Shown here: positions 27,269 through 34,593 of the stretch, in pieces
Layout: each line of letters begins with the position of its first letter
Position numbering within the stretch: the first letter of the stretch is position 1
Assembly (NCBI RefSeq): GCF_946886695.1
Contig: NZ_CAMPJD010000014.1
Coordinates: forward strand, 1-64,000
Direction: 5' to 3'
From: an uncultured Pseudoxanthomonas sp.
GTDB lineage: Bacteria > Pseudomonadota > Gammaproteobacteria > Xanthomonadales > Xanthomonadaceae
Length of the DNA stretch: 64,000 bases
Notes under the pieces: generated by a model
Database searches by the model: none
Seen by the model: only the letters and a program-made list of their open reading frames with translations
What the model was told of the DNA's origin: nothing
Position numbers and translations under genes: made by a program

Positions 27269-27405
27269 TCAATCGCGCAGCTTCACCAGCCACCCATGAC
27301 GGTCGGGCAGGCGGCCGTACTGGATGTCGGTCAGTTCCTTGCGGATGCCCATCGTCACCTCGCCTGCCGCTGCACTGAGGTCGCCGACGGCGAAACCCTT
27401 GCCCC
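27269..27405 (-). pseudogene. Duplicated 3' fragment of ilvE
   Basis: About 137 bp aligned without gaps to 30015-30151, the last 45 codons and stop of ilvE, with roughly ten mismatches (about 93% identity). Read in the ilvE frame it still encodes the C-terminus with only conservative changes (for example Ile to Leu twice) and the same stop. Most differences are therefore synonymous, as expected from a once functional, related ilvE allele. It lacks all upstream ilvE sequence. It and the intact ilvE end bracket module B. Confidence 0.92.
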
Positions 27406-27564
27406 TCCCCGCTCCGGCACGGAATCACCTTTCGATGCCCCGTGCAGATGGGCCCTGGTGGAAGAACGCTCCTGGATGACCTGCGCATCTGTGACTCGCC
27501 ATCGCGTGATTGAACGTGTATTGATGGCGTACACGGTCAGAGGATTCGTCAGGGAGAAGGTGAA

Positions 27565-28137
27565 ATGAAAGGATGCATAGTGGAATGTCTGCTGCTGGCT
27601 CTGGTGATAGCAGGCTCCGGATGCCGCGCACCTACCAGGGCGCCTGACGGCATCCAGGTCACGGCACAAGAAGAAAGCACCGTCAGAACCCGTTTGCCGG
27701 ATGCGCTGACCGGCGTTTGGTACCCCGATGACACGGAAGGCGTCGCAAGCTGCCGGAGATATCGCGCAGTGTTGGGCGCCAAGGAGGGGCATGATGAAGC
27801 TGTCATGGTGCTTGTCGGCAGTCTGGTGATGACCCCTGACCTGATTCACGTGTTCGCCGAGTATGGTGAAGGGGACTTCCATGTGGTCGAACGCGTCGAG
27901 CCAGAAGGCCGCGGCGCGTGGCGTGTCGTCGCGCGGCATGGCATCGATGCCATGCCCGATGAGCAAGCCGGGGAGGATCGCGCGGTATCGCACCTTTCGT
28001 TGCACGGCGGGAAGCTCAGCTGGGAATCGCCTGCACGAGTTGGCAGCCCCTCATCGACCTACTTCAGGTGTGACGCAGTCAGGCCCGATGTCCACCCTGC
28101 CACCACTGACGAAAAGACGACAGAGGACATGTCATGA
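27565..28137 (+). CDS. Module B: lipoprotein, candidate immunity protein
   Basis: 190 residues with a lipoprotein signal (lipobox AGSGC, Cys at about residue 20). The mature part is predicted beta-rich (LTGVWYPDDTEGVASCRRYRAVL then alternating strands), reminiscent of lipocalin-like small lipoproteins, but no family is recognised. GGGAGAAGGTGAA precedes the ATG. Its stop overlaps the next start (ATGA), the same coupling as in module A. It shows no obvious sequence similarity to the module A lipoprotein, which fits partner-specific immunity proteins. Confidence 0.7.
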   Translation: MKGCIVECLLLALVIAGSGCRAPTRAPDGIQVTAQEESTVRTRLPDALTGVWYPDDTEGVASCRRYRAVLGAKEGHDEAVMVLVGSLVMTPDLIHVFAEYGEGDFHVVERVEPEGRGAWRVVARHGIDAMPDEQAGEDRAVSHLSLHGGKLSWESPARVGSPSSTYFRCDAVRPDVHPATTDEKTTEDMS

Positions 28138-29396
28138 CGAACGCAAGGACGCCTTCCACTTACCGCGTCATACAGTTGGGCGCGCCGCGCGAACCGGATG
28201 GATTCCAGACAAACGAGCTGGTCACTGATTTCGACAGCTTGGTCACGCATCACCCACGCGCCAACCAGCATGCGCAGATGGTGGACGGCCGGATCATCAG
28301 TGGCGAGCCTGGCCGTATCCACGCGATCTTCGGAGGTGAGGTCGAGGAAATCGAGATGGCGCGACCGGGAAGGACGCAAGGGTTGGGGCCGGACCAGGTT
28401 CTGCTGAAGAAGGATTTCATTCTGGAAGATCCGGATCGGCCGGCCGGGTCCGCAGCCTCGCGCGCCGTCGATGTCCCTTCGCCGGTCGCGGGTTACGTCG
28501 GCCGAGTGAACGAACGCCAGGGGCTGGTGGACGTCTACGACAGGCAGGACGGAGACGTCATAGCACGCATCAGGCACATGCGTCCGATCGCTGTCTCCGA
28601 AGGTCAGACCGTCGTCTATGGCGAATCGCTTGGCACTCAGGGAAGACAGCAGACCGGGGCGGTACACGTGCACATGGAAGTGGATACCCACTATTACCAA
28701 GCGTACGAGAACTATATCGGTGATCTGGTCAGCGGGCGGCTGCCCGTCCAGTCCGAGCACCGGCAGAACATACACCCGCGCCCCATCGTGGAAGACGGCA
28801 AAGTACGTCTCGGCGAATCCGATGCCCGCGTACTCGATCTGCAGCGCACCCTGGATATCGAAGGGTACCGCGCCCAGGGAGGGGGCACACTGCCCCAGGA
28901 CGGCGTGTACCGTGCGTCGATGCAGGGGGCCGTGCTGGACTTCCAGCGCGCTCACGGTGTTCCGCAAACGGGTGACATCGATCTTCAGACATCGCGCTTT
29001 GCACTCCGCGAAGGCGGACTTGGGCCACCGCCGTTCGACCCGGCACTTCGCGGCCGCGAACCGCTCCCGTTAGATGTTCATCCCCCGGGGCCGCGTGCAC
29101 CCGGGCATCCCAGCCATCCTGATCATCGCCCGCAATTGTCGGAACCCCTGCCACCCCCTGTCAACGGACGAAGGGCGGGGGCCGGCGGGGCCGGCGGGAC
29201 CGGCAGCCCGGATCTGGATCGCTTGGCGCAGGCATTGGTCTCTGGCGATGAACGCGCCGTCTCGACGGCTTGCGAAGATATCCATGCATCCTTGATCGCC
29301 CAGGATGCGCACGCACGAGATCACGCTACGCGGCATGCTCAGTCGATGGAGCATGGAACAGCGCTTGAACAGGGAGCGCCAGCAAGGACGCTCTAG
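28134..29396 (+). CDS. Module B: M23-like/PG-binding effector candidate
   Basis: 420 residues without a signal peptide. Residues about 112-185 resemble the LytM/M23 beta-domain: PVAGYVGRV, then RHM with H148 and VHVHMEV with H178 and H180 (the H-x-H motif). The N-terminal zinc-ligand motif H-x3-D is not evident, so activity may be altered. Residues about 226-290 form a PG_binding_1 repeat (SDARVLDLQRTLDIEGY ... GAVLDFQRAHGV). A Pro/Gly-rich linker (about 295-358) leads to a tail with an SGD box at 370-372 like that of the module A protein. Function as a cell-wall-directed effector is inferred. Confidence 0.75.
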   Translation: MTNARTPSTYRVIQLGAPREPDGFQTNELVTDFDSLVTHHPRANQHAQMVDGRIISGEPGRIHAIFGGEVEEIEMARPGRTQGLGPDQVLLKKDFILEDPDRPAGSAASRAVDVPSPVAGYVGRVNERQGLVDVYDRQDGDVIARIRHMRPIAVSEGQTVVYGESLGTQGRQQTGAVHVHMEVDTHYYQAYENYIGDLVSGRLPVQSEHRQNIHPRPIVEDGKVRLGESDARVLDLQRTLDIEGYRAQGGGTLPQDGVYRASMQGAVLDFQRAHGVPQTGDIDLQTSRFALREGGLGPPPFDPALRGREPLPLDVHPPGPRAPGHPSHPDHRPQLSEPLPPPVNGRRAGAGGAGGTGSPDLDRLAQALVSGDERAVSTACEDIHASLIAQDAHARDHATRHAQSMEHGTALEQGAPARTL

Positions 29397-29420
29397 ATTT
29401 CCACCAACAAGGACGTGGAC

Positions 29421-29912
29421 ATGACGCACAGCGACATGGAAGAAGTACTTTCCTCATTGCAGAACAGCATCAGGCTGCAGGCGGCGCTGATGGCGAAGCT
29501 TGAACAGCGCGACCGGCAGACGGCGGACCGGTTCCACCAGCAGATGCAATCGCTGCACGACCAGGCTCAATCCGCGCTCGCTCCCGCCGCGATCAGGTAC
29601 GACCGCGCCGTGGAGAGCGTATGCGTGAAACTCCAGGCGGCGCAACGAACCGTCTCCGTAGCGTTTGCGCTCGCGGGCAGCTCGTTGCTGCTGTTCCTGC
29701 TTGTGGGGTGGCTACTGCTGGGCTATTACCGACGCGAACTCCAGACGGTGCAATCGGAGCTGCGGCATCATGAACAAGCCATTCCCATCCTGCAGGCCTA
29801 TGCGGCATCTGACGCGATGCTCTGTGACGGACGCATCTGCGTGAACATCGATCCTACGGCAAGCCCACACGGCGAAAAACGGCGATATCGTCCCGCGAAG
29901 CGACGGGAGTGA
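29421..29912 (+). CDS. Module B: coiled-coil single-pass membrane protein
   Basis: 163 residues, paralogous to the module A membrane protein at 21787-22350. Residues 1-75 form a polar, Gln-rich helix (coiled coil), one transmembrane helix lies at about 79-100, and LGYYRREL follows immediately. The tail has QAYAASD then C135-x4-C140. AAGGA is seven bases before the ATG; an in-frame GTG at 29415 is possible. It is 24 nt behind the effector-like gene, the same place as in module A. Role unknown. Confidence 0.78.
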   Translation: MTHSDMEEVLSSLQNSIRLQAALMAKLEQRDRQTADRFHQQMQSLHDQAQSALAPAAIRYDRAVESVCVKLQAAQRTVSVAFALAGSSLLLFLLVGWLLLGYYRRELQTVQSELRHHEQAIPILQAYAASDAMLCDGRICVNIDPTASPHGEKRRYRPAKRRE

Positions 29913-30014
29913 TTGCTGCAGACGACGCCGTGCGGCGTCGCGGCCCAAGCCGGTCGGTCAAACTGAATGCGATGCGGGCCGTACTTTATCTGCCCGCATC
30001 GATCATGACGCGTA

Positions 30015-31121
30015 TCAGTCGCGCAACTTCACCAGCCAACCATGACGGTCGGGGATGCGGCCGTACTGGATGTCGGTGAGTTCCTTGCGGATGCCCATCG
30101 TCACCTCGCCTGCCGCTGCACTGATGTCGCCCACGGCGAAATCCTTGCCCTTCAACTGACCGATCGGGGTGATGACCGCGGCGGTGCCGCAGGCGAACAC
30201 TTCGACGATGTCGCCGGACGCGACACCCTGCTTCCATTCGTCGATGGAGACCTTGCGTTCTTCCACCGCATGGCCGCGATCGCGTGCGATCTGCAGGATG
30301 CTGGAGCGGGTGATGCCTTCCAGGATGCTGCCCGAGAGTTCCGGCGTGACGATGCGGCCGTCCTTGTAGACCAGGAACACGTTCATGCCGCCCAGTTCTT
30401 CCAGGTATTTGCCTTCCACCGGGTCGAGGAACAGCACCTGCGAGCAGCCCTGCGCCTGCGCTTCCTGCTGCGGCAGCAGCGAGGCCGCGTAGTTGCCGCC
30501 GCACTTGGCGGCACCGGTACCGCCCTTGGCGGCGCGCGCATAGTCCTCGGACAGCCAGATGGACACCGGCGCCACGCCCTTGGCGAAGTACGCGCCGGCC
30601 GGGCTGGCGATGACGTAGTAGCCAGCTTCATGCGCGGCGCGCACGCCGAGGAAGGCTTCGGTGGCGATCATGAAGGGACGGAAGTAGAGGCTGGTTTCCG
30701 GCGCCGACGGCACCCAGTCGCCGTCGATGGCGACCAGCTGGCGCAGCGATTCGACGAACTCGGCCACCGGCAGCTGCGGCAGCGCCAGGCGTGCGGCCGA
30801 ACGCTGCAGGCGCGCGCCGTTGGCGTCGGGACGGAAGGTCCAGATGGAACCATCAGCGTGGCGGTAGGCCTTGATGCCTTCGAAGATCTCCTGGCCGTAG
30901 TGCAGTACCGACGCAGCCGGGTCGAGCGACAGCGGACCGTAGGCGCGCACTTCCGCACCGTGCCAGCCCTGGGCCTTGTCCCAGCTGATGGCGACCATGT
31001 GGTCGGTGAAGTGCAGGCCGAACCCGGGGCTGGCGAGAATGGCGTCGCGCTCGGCGGCCGTGCGGGCCTTCTCGTTGCGGGTCACGCGGTAGGTCAACGG
31101 GGCGGCGTTCATCACGTTCAT
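30015..31121 (-). CDS. ilvE: Branched-chain amino acid aminotransferase
   Basis: A fold-type IV PLP aminotransferase of 368 residues that makes Leu, Ile and Val from their keto acids. The PLP lysine is in the GGTGAAKCGGNYAAS segment (about residues 200-214). Other motifs are HYGQEIFEGIKAY near 75-87 and ITRSSILQIARD with GTAAVITPIG near the C-terminus. AGGAAGGAAGAA directly upstream supports the ATG at 31121. A partial second copy of its 3' end lies at 27269-27405; only a weak hairpin (29971-30000) follows the intact stop. Confidence 0.96.
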   Translation of the reverse strand: MNVMNAAPLTYRVTRNEKARTAAERDAILASPGFGLHFTDHMVAISWDKAQGWHGAEVRAYGPLSLDPAASVLHYGQEIFEGIKAYRHADGSIWTFRPDANGARLQRSAARLALPQLPVAEFVESLRQLVAIDGDWVPSAPETSLYFRPFMIATEAFLGVRAAHEAGYYVIASPAGAYFAKGVAPVSIWLSEDYARAAKGGTGAAKCGGNYAASLLPQQEAQAQGCSQVLFLDPVEGKYLEELGGMNVFLVYKDGRIVTPELSGSILEGITRSSILQIARDRGHAVEERKVSIDEWKQGVASGDIVEVFACGTAAVITPIGQLKGKDFAVGDISAAAGEVTMGIRKELTDIQYGRIPDRHGWLVKLRD

Positions 31122-31163
31122 TTCTTCCTTCCTGACGGGTTCTGCTTCGGGTGAGCCGGCGGC

Positions 31164-31715
31164 TCAGAGCATGCCGGTTTCCAGCTTGGCGGCTTCGGAC
31201 ATCATGTGGCGGCCCCAGGGCGGATCGAACACGAGTTCGACATCGGCCTCGGCCACGGTGGGGATCATTTCCAGCTTGCTGCGCACGTCATCGACCAGGA
31301 TCTCGCCCATGCCGCAGCCGGGCGCAGTCAGCGTCATCTTCACGTCGACCCCGCGCTGGCCGTCCTCGCGGGTGGTGAGGTTGGCCTCGTAGACCAGGCC
31401 GAGGTCGACGATGTTGAAGGGGATTTCCGGATCGAAACAGGTGCGCAGCTGGTTCCACACCAGCGCCTCGACTTCTTCGTCGCTGGCGTTGTCGGGGAGC
31501 GACAGGGGTTCGGAGGGTTCCTTGCCGATGGCATCCGCATCCCTGCCGGCGATGCGCATCAGGTTGCCTTCCACGAAGACGGTATAGCTGCCGCCCAGCG
31601 CCTGGGTGATGTAGCCATAGCTGCCGGCCGGCAGGGTGACGAGTTCCCCCTGCGGCACCAGCACGGCGGCGCAATCGCGGGAGAATTGGACGGGTTCGCT
31701 GCTGCGGGAGTACAT
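31164..31715 (-). CDS. sufT: Probable Fe-S cluster assembly protein SufT
   Basis: 183 residues. It contains a DUF59/MIP18 domain (about residues 85-175) with NQLRTCFDPEIPFNIVDLGLVYE and the conserved Cys in TAPGCGMGE; the N-terminal CAAVLVPQGE block is specific to the SufT subgroup. SufT acts as an accessory factor in Fe-S protein maturation. I chose MYSRSSEPV as the start (31715) because homologues begin there; a TTG at 31751 with an AGGT upstream is an alternative. It lies 42 bp upstream of ilvE on the same strand. Confidence 0.88.
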   Translation of the reverse strand: MYSRSSEPVQFSRDCAAVLVPQGELVTLPAGSYGYITQALGGSYTVFVEGNLMRIAGRDADAIGKEPSEPLSLPDNASDEEVEALVWNQLRTCFDPEIPFNIVDLGLVYEANLTTREDGQRGVDVKMTLTAPGCGMGEILVDDVRSKLEMIPTVAEADVELVFDPPWGRHMMSEAAKLETGML

Positions 31716-31824
31716 GCCGGACCAGATGGGGGCGCGCGTGGGGCGCTGCAAGGCGACCTATTGTAGCGCCGCGCCCCGGTGGTCGCGTTCAGGCCGTATC
31801 CTTGGCGGCCTTGCCGGAGTCTCC

Positions 31825-32238
31825 ATGTCCCCCGCCCTGCGTCGTACCGCCCCGTGGCTTGTTCCCCTGATGCTCGTGCTGGCCGGCGGCAGCGTGCTGG
31901 TGATCTGGGTGGCGCTGGCGCTCTACCTGCAGCGCCAGGCCGGCTGGATGGCGCTGGTCGCCGCGCTCGATGTGGTGCTGGTGCTGCGCCTGTGCGGCAT
32001 GCCCGCGGGACCGCGTCGTGCCGTGCTGGGGGCGCTGGCCACCGGCGCGATCGCCGCGTTGGCGCTGTGGACCATCGCGGCGACCCAGATGGGCTTCGCG
32101 TTCGGACTCAATCCATGGGATTCGGTGCTGCGGCTGGGCTCGGACCATGCGTGGACGCTGGTGTCCCTGACCACCACGCCGCTGGATGTCGCGGCACTGG
32201 CGGCAGCGCCGCTGCTGGCGGCCTGGTGGACGCGCTGA
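31825..32238 (+). CDS. Small membrane protein, unknown function
   Basis: 137 residues with four hydrophobic segments (about 12-35, 40-58, 68-88 and 112-133) separated by short loops. No motif or family recognised. It is divergent from sufT (109 bp gap) and converges on phoD, 7 bp from its stop. Its composition matches the host. Confidence 0.7.
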   Translation: MSPALRRTAPWLVPLMLVLAGGSVLVIWVALALYLQRQAGWMALVAALDVVLVLRLCGMPAGPRRAVLGALATGAIAALALWTIAATQMGFAFGLNPWDSVLRLGSDHAWTLVSLTTTPLDVAALAAAPLLAAWWTR

Positions 32239-32245
32239 CGCCGCA

Positions 32246-34438
32246 TCAGGCCGGCGTCCGCAGCACGCGCCCACCGTTCGGCGCCGAGGTGACGGTGAAC
32301 GTTTCGCGCACCAGTGCGGCACCGATGCGCGTCGCGTCGTCGTAGAGCCGCTGGCCGCACAGGTCTGCCGGCAGCAGCAGGAACTGTACGTTGCAGGCAC
32401 CGTCGACTTCACGCTGGAACACACCGACCCCATGGTGGCGTGTCTGCGCATGGCGGATGCGCGGTTCTCCCGCCACCAGCAGGGCATCCAGTCCGGCGAC
32501 CAGCCGCTCGCCCGCCGCTGCGGAAGCCGGATCCGCCTTCGCCGCGTCTGCCATGATGGCCGAAAGCGTGGACGACGAGATCGCCGGCGCCGTGAACTCC
32601 ACGGTCTTGCTGGAATGCTGGGTGGCGAAACTGGCATGGATATCACCCGATAGCACCACCGCGCTGGCCGTGCGGTCCAGCGCCGCCACCAGCGCATCGC
32701 GCTGCACGCCAAAGCCATCCCATTGATCGACGTTGAGGTAGAACTTCCGTCGCAGCAGCGGCGGCGCATCGAGCGCGGGATGGGACAGGTCCAGCACCAT
32801 CGGCGTCATCGATACCGAACTGGCGACGAAGAACGCACGCGACGCATCCTCCTCCAACTGCGCGGCCAGCCACGCCTGCTGCGCCTCGCCCAGCGCGGGC
32901 GGCAACGCATTGTCGGCCTGGCGCAGGGCGAGCAGCAGGTCGTAGCTCTCCTTCACCACCATGTAGCGGCTGCCGAGGTGGCTGAACAGCGCGCTCTTGC
33001 CGAACGCCAGCCAGGGCAGGCCGCGCGGGTAGTCGTCGCGGGCTTCCGGCGGAAGATCTACTTCCATGAAGCCCGGCACCGCGGCGTTGTAGCGCGCCAG
33101 CACGTCACGGACCACGTACACCGCCATCGGCTGCGTGGATAGTGTGGCCGCCCGTGCCGCGGCATCCTTCCTGTCCACGCCGGCGTCGAGGTAGGCCTTC
33201 GTCAGCGCGCGTCGCAGCGGCTTGCGCAGGGCCTTCCAGCTGTCGTCGGCGAGATCGAGATACGGCATCAGCGCGGCCGCCAGCGTCGGCCATGCCATGC
33301 CCAGTTGCGGGGCCAGTCGCCGCAGTGCGGCTTCGTCATACGCCAGTGCGCCGGGGAACGCATCTTCCGGGATCGGATGGTCCGGCCGCTGGCTCCGGTA
33401 GTCGAGCAGCAGCAAGCTGGCGTCGCGCCCGTAGTCCAGCCGTCGCCAGAGCCGTACATGCGGATGCAGGCGCGCTTCGTCCACCGTCTGCATGCCGGCG
33501 GCGTCCACCTCGCCGACCTCGACATCGACGGGCATGTACTCGAAGTAGGCGCGCTCGGCGTTGCGGCGGCGACGCGCATCGCGTTCCTCCTGCCGGCCGT
33601 CTTCATACGTGGCGTGGTCCTGCCAGCAATCGTCGCTGAACTCGTGATCGTCCCAGATAGCGACCAACGGCACGCGTTCCAGCAGTGCCTGCAGGACGCT
33701 GTCGGTCCGGTATTGGCGATGCAACTGGCGGTAGTTGTCCAGGCTGGCGGCCGCGAGGTAGCCGCCGCCCTCGGCGCCGACCCGCAACGCACCGTCCATG
33801 TCGTCGAAGACGATGCCGCGCGCACCATCGGCGCGCTGGAAACTCGTATCGCCTACCGACTCGTAGACAAAGTCGCCCAGGTGCAGCACGAAGTCGAGGT
33901 CTTCCTGCAGCAACGGCACCAGACTGTTGTACCAGCGCCCGCCATAGTCCTGGCAACTCATGAAGGCGAAGCGCAGGGATGGCGTCGGCGCATCGGCGGC
34001 GGGTGCGGTGCGCGTCATGCCCAGCGGCGACGAGATCCACGCGCTGCCCTCGCGGCGCAGGAAGCGGAAGTAGTAGCGCCGTCCCGGCTGCAACTCCTGC
34101 ACGCGCACGCGCAAGCAATGGTCGTGCTCCGCGCGCGCGGAGAGCTCGCGCTCGATGCGCAGCTGCGAGAACGCCGCGTCGTCCGCCACCTGCAGGCGCA
34201 CGGCGACATCGCCACCCGCCGCATCGGGGACACGCGTCCACAGCAGCACGCGGTCCGGCCGCGGATCACCCGACGCGACCGACTGCGGGAACGCATCGCG
34301 CCTCACCGCAGGCGCGGCCTGCGCGGGAAACCAGCGGCTCGCGAACGGCAGGCTGGCGGCGATCAGCGTCAGCTTGAGGAACGTGCGCCGCGACGGGCGC
34401 AGCGCAGAAGGATCGGATGCGTTCACGCATGGCTCCAT
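32246..34438 (-). CDS. phoD: Alkaline phosphatase D (PhoD family)
   Basis: 730 residues from the ATG at 34438. A Tat signal is clear: SRRTFLKLTLIAAS. A PhoD N-terminal beta domain (to about 150) and metallophosphatase domain follow, with LHLGDFVYE, IWDDHEFSDDCW and SGDIHASF as metal-ligand motifs. PhoD enzymes are Ca/Fe-dependent phosphodiesterases/monoesterases of the periplasm or cell surface. It is longer than B. subtilis PhoD (about 580), mainly by loops between 330 and 600. It is divergent from a TonB-dependent receptor (155 bp gap), suggesting joint phosphate-ester use. Confidence 0.9.
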   Translation of the reverse strand: MEPCVNASDPSALRPSRRTFLKLTLIAASLPFASRWFPAQAAPAVRRDAFPQSVASGDPRPDRVLLWTRVPDAAGGDVAVRLQVADDAAFSQLRIERELSARAEHDHCLRVRVQELQPGRRYYFRFLRREGSAWISSPLGMTRTAPAADAPTPSLRFAFMSCQDYGGRWYNSLVPLLQEDLDFVLHLGDFVYESVGDTSFQRADGARGIVFDDMDGALRVGAEGGGYLAAASLDNYRQLHRQYRTDSVLQALLERVPLVAIWDDHEFSDDCWQDHATYEDGRQEERDARRRRNAERAYFEYMPVDVEVGEVDAAGMQTVDEARLHPHVRLWRRLDYGRDASLLLLDYRSQRPDHPIPEDAFPGALAYDEAALRRLAPQLGMAWPTLAAALMPYLDLADDSWKALRKPLRRALTKAYLDAGVDRKDAAARAATLSTQPMAVYVVRDVLARYNAAVPGFMEVDLPPEARDDYPRGLPWLAFGKSALFSHLGSRYMVVKESYDLLLALRQADNALPPALGEAQQAWLAAQLEEDASRAFFVASSVSMTPMVLDLSHPALDAPPLLRRKFYLNVDQWDGFGVQRDALVAALDRTASAVVLSGDIHASFATQHSSKTVEFTAPAISSSTLSAIMADAAKADPASAAAGERLVAGLDALLVAGEPRIRHAQTRHHGVGVFQREVDGACNVQFLLLPADLCGQRLYDDATRIGAALVRETFTVTSAPNGGRVLRTPA

Positions 34439-34593
34439 GTCACGAAGCCGCGCAGCATCGCCGGCGGAGGTTGCGGTGATATGGCAGTCGAGCCCGTCAT
34501 GGCGCAGCAACATCAAGCGGTCAGCCTGTGCCGTCGCTTCGCCATGCATCGCGCGCGGCGCATCGCCTTCCCTCCCCCCTCCACCGGCCTGCC

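Noticed and set aside
22403..29396. Classical XVIPCD C-terminal domain of Xanthomonas type IV effectors
   Set aside because: Looked for the long conserved domain with its RxDHV- and TPVEQS-like motifs; the tails here are only about 60 residues and lack them. A relation by function remains possible, but not by visible sequence.
29971..30000. GATGCGGGC/GCCCGCATC hairpin as the ilvE terminator
   Set aside because: The stem is sound, but there is no T-run on the minus strand, so I do not call it a terminator.
18832..30014. An intact insertion sequence or integrase in the accessory region
   Set aside because: No transposase, integrase or recombinase motif is present in any frame I read; only repeat remnants are seen.
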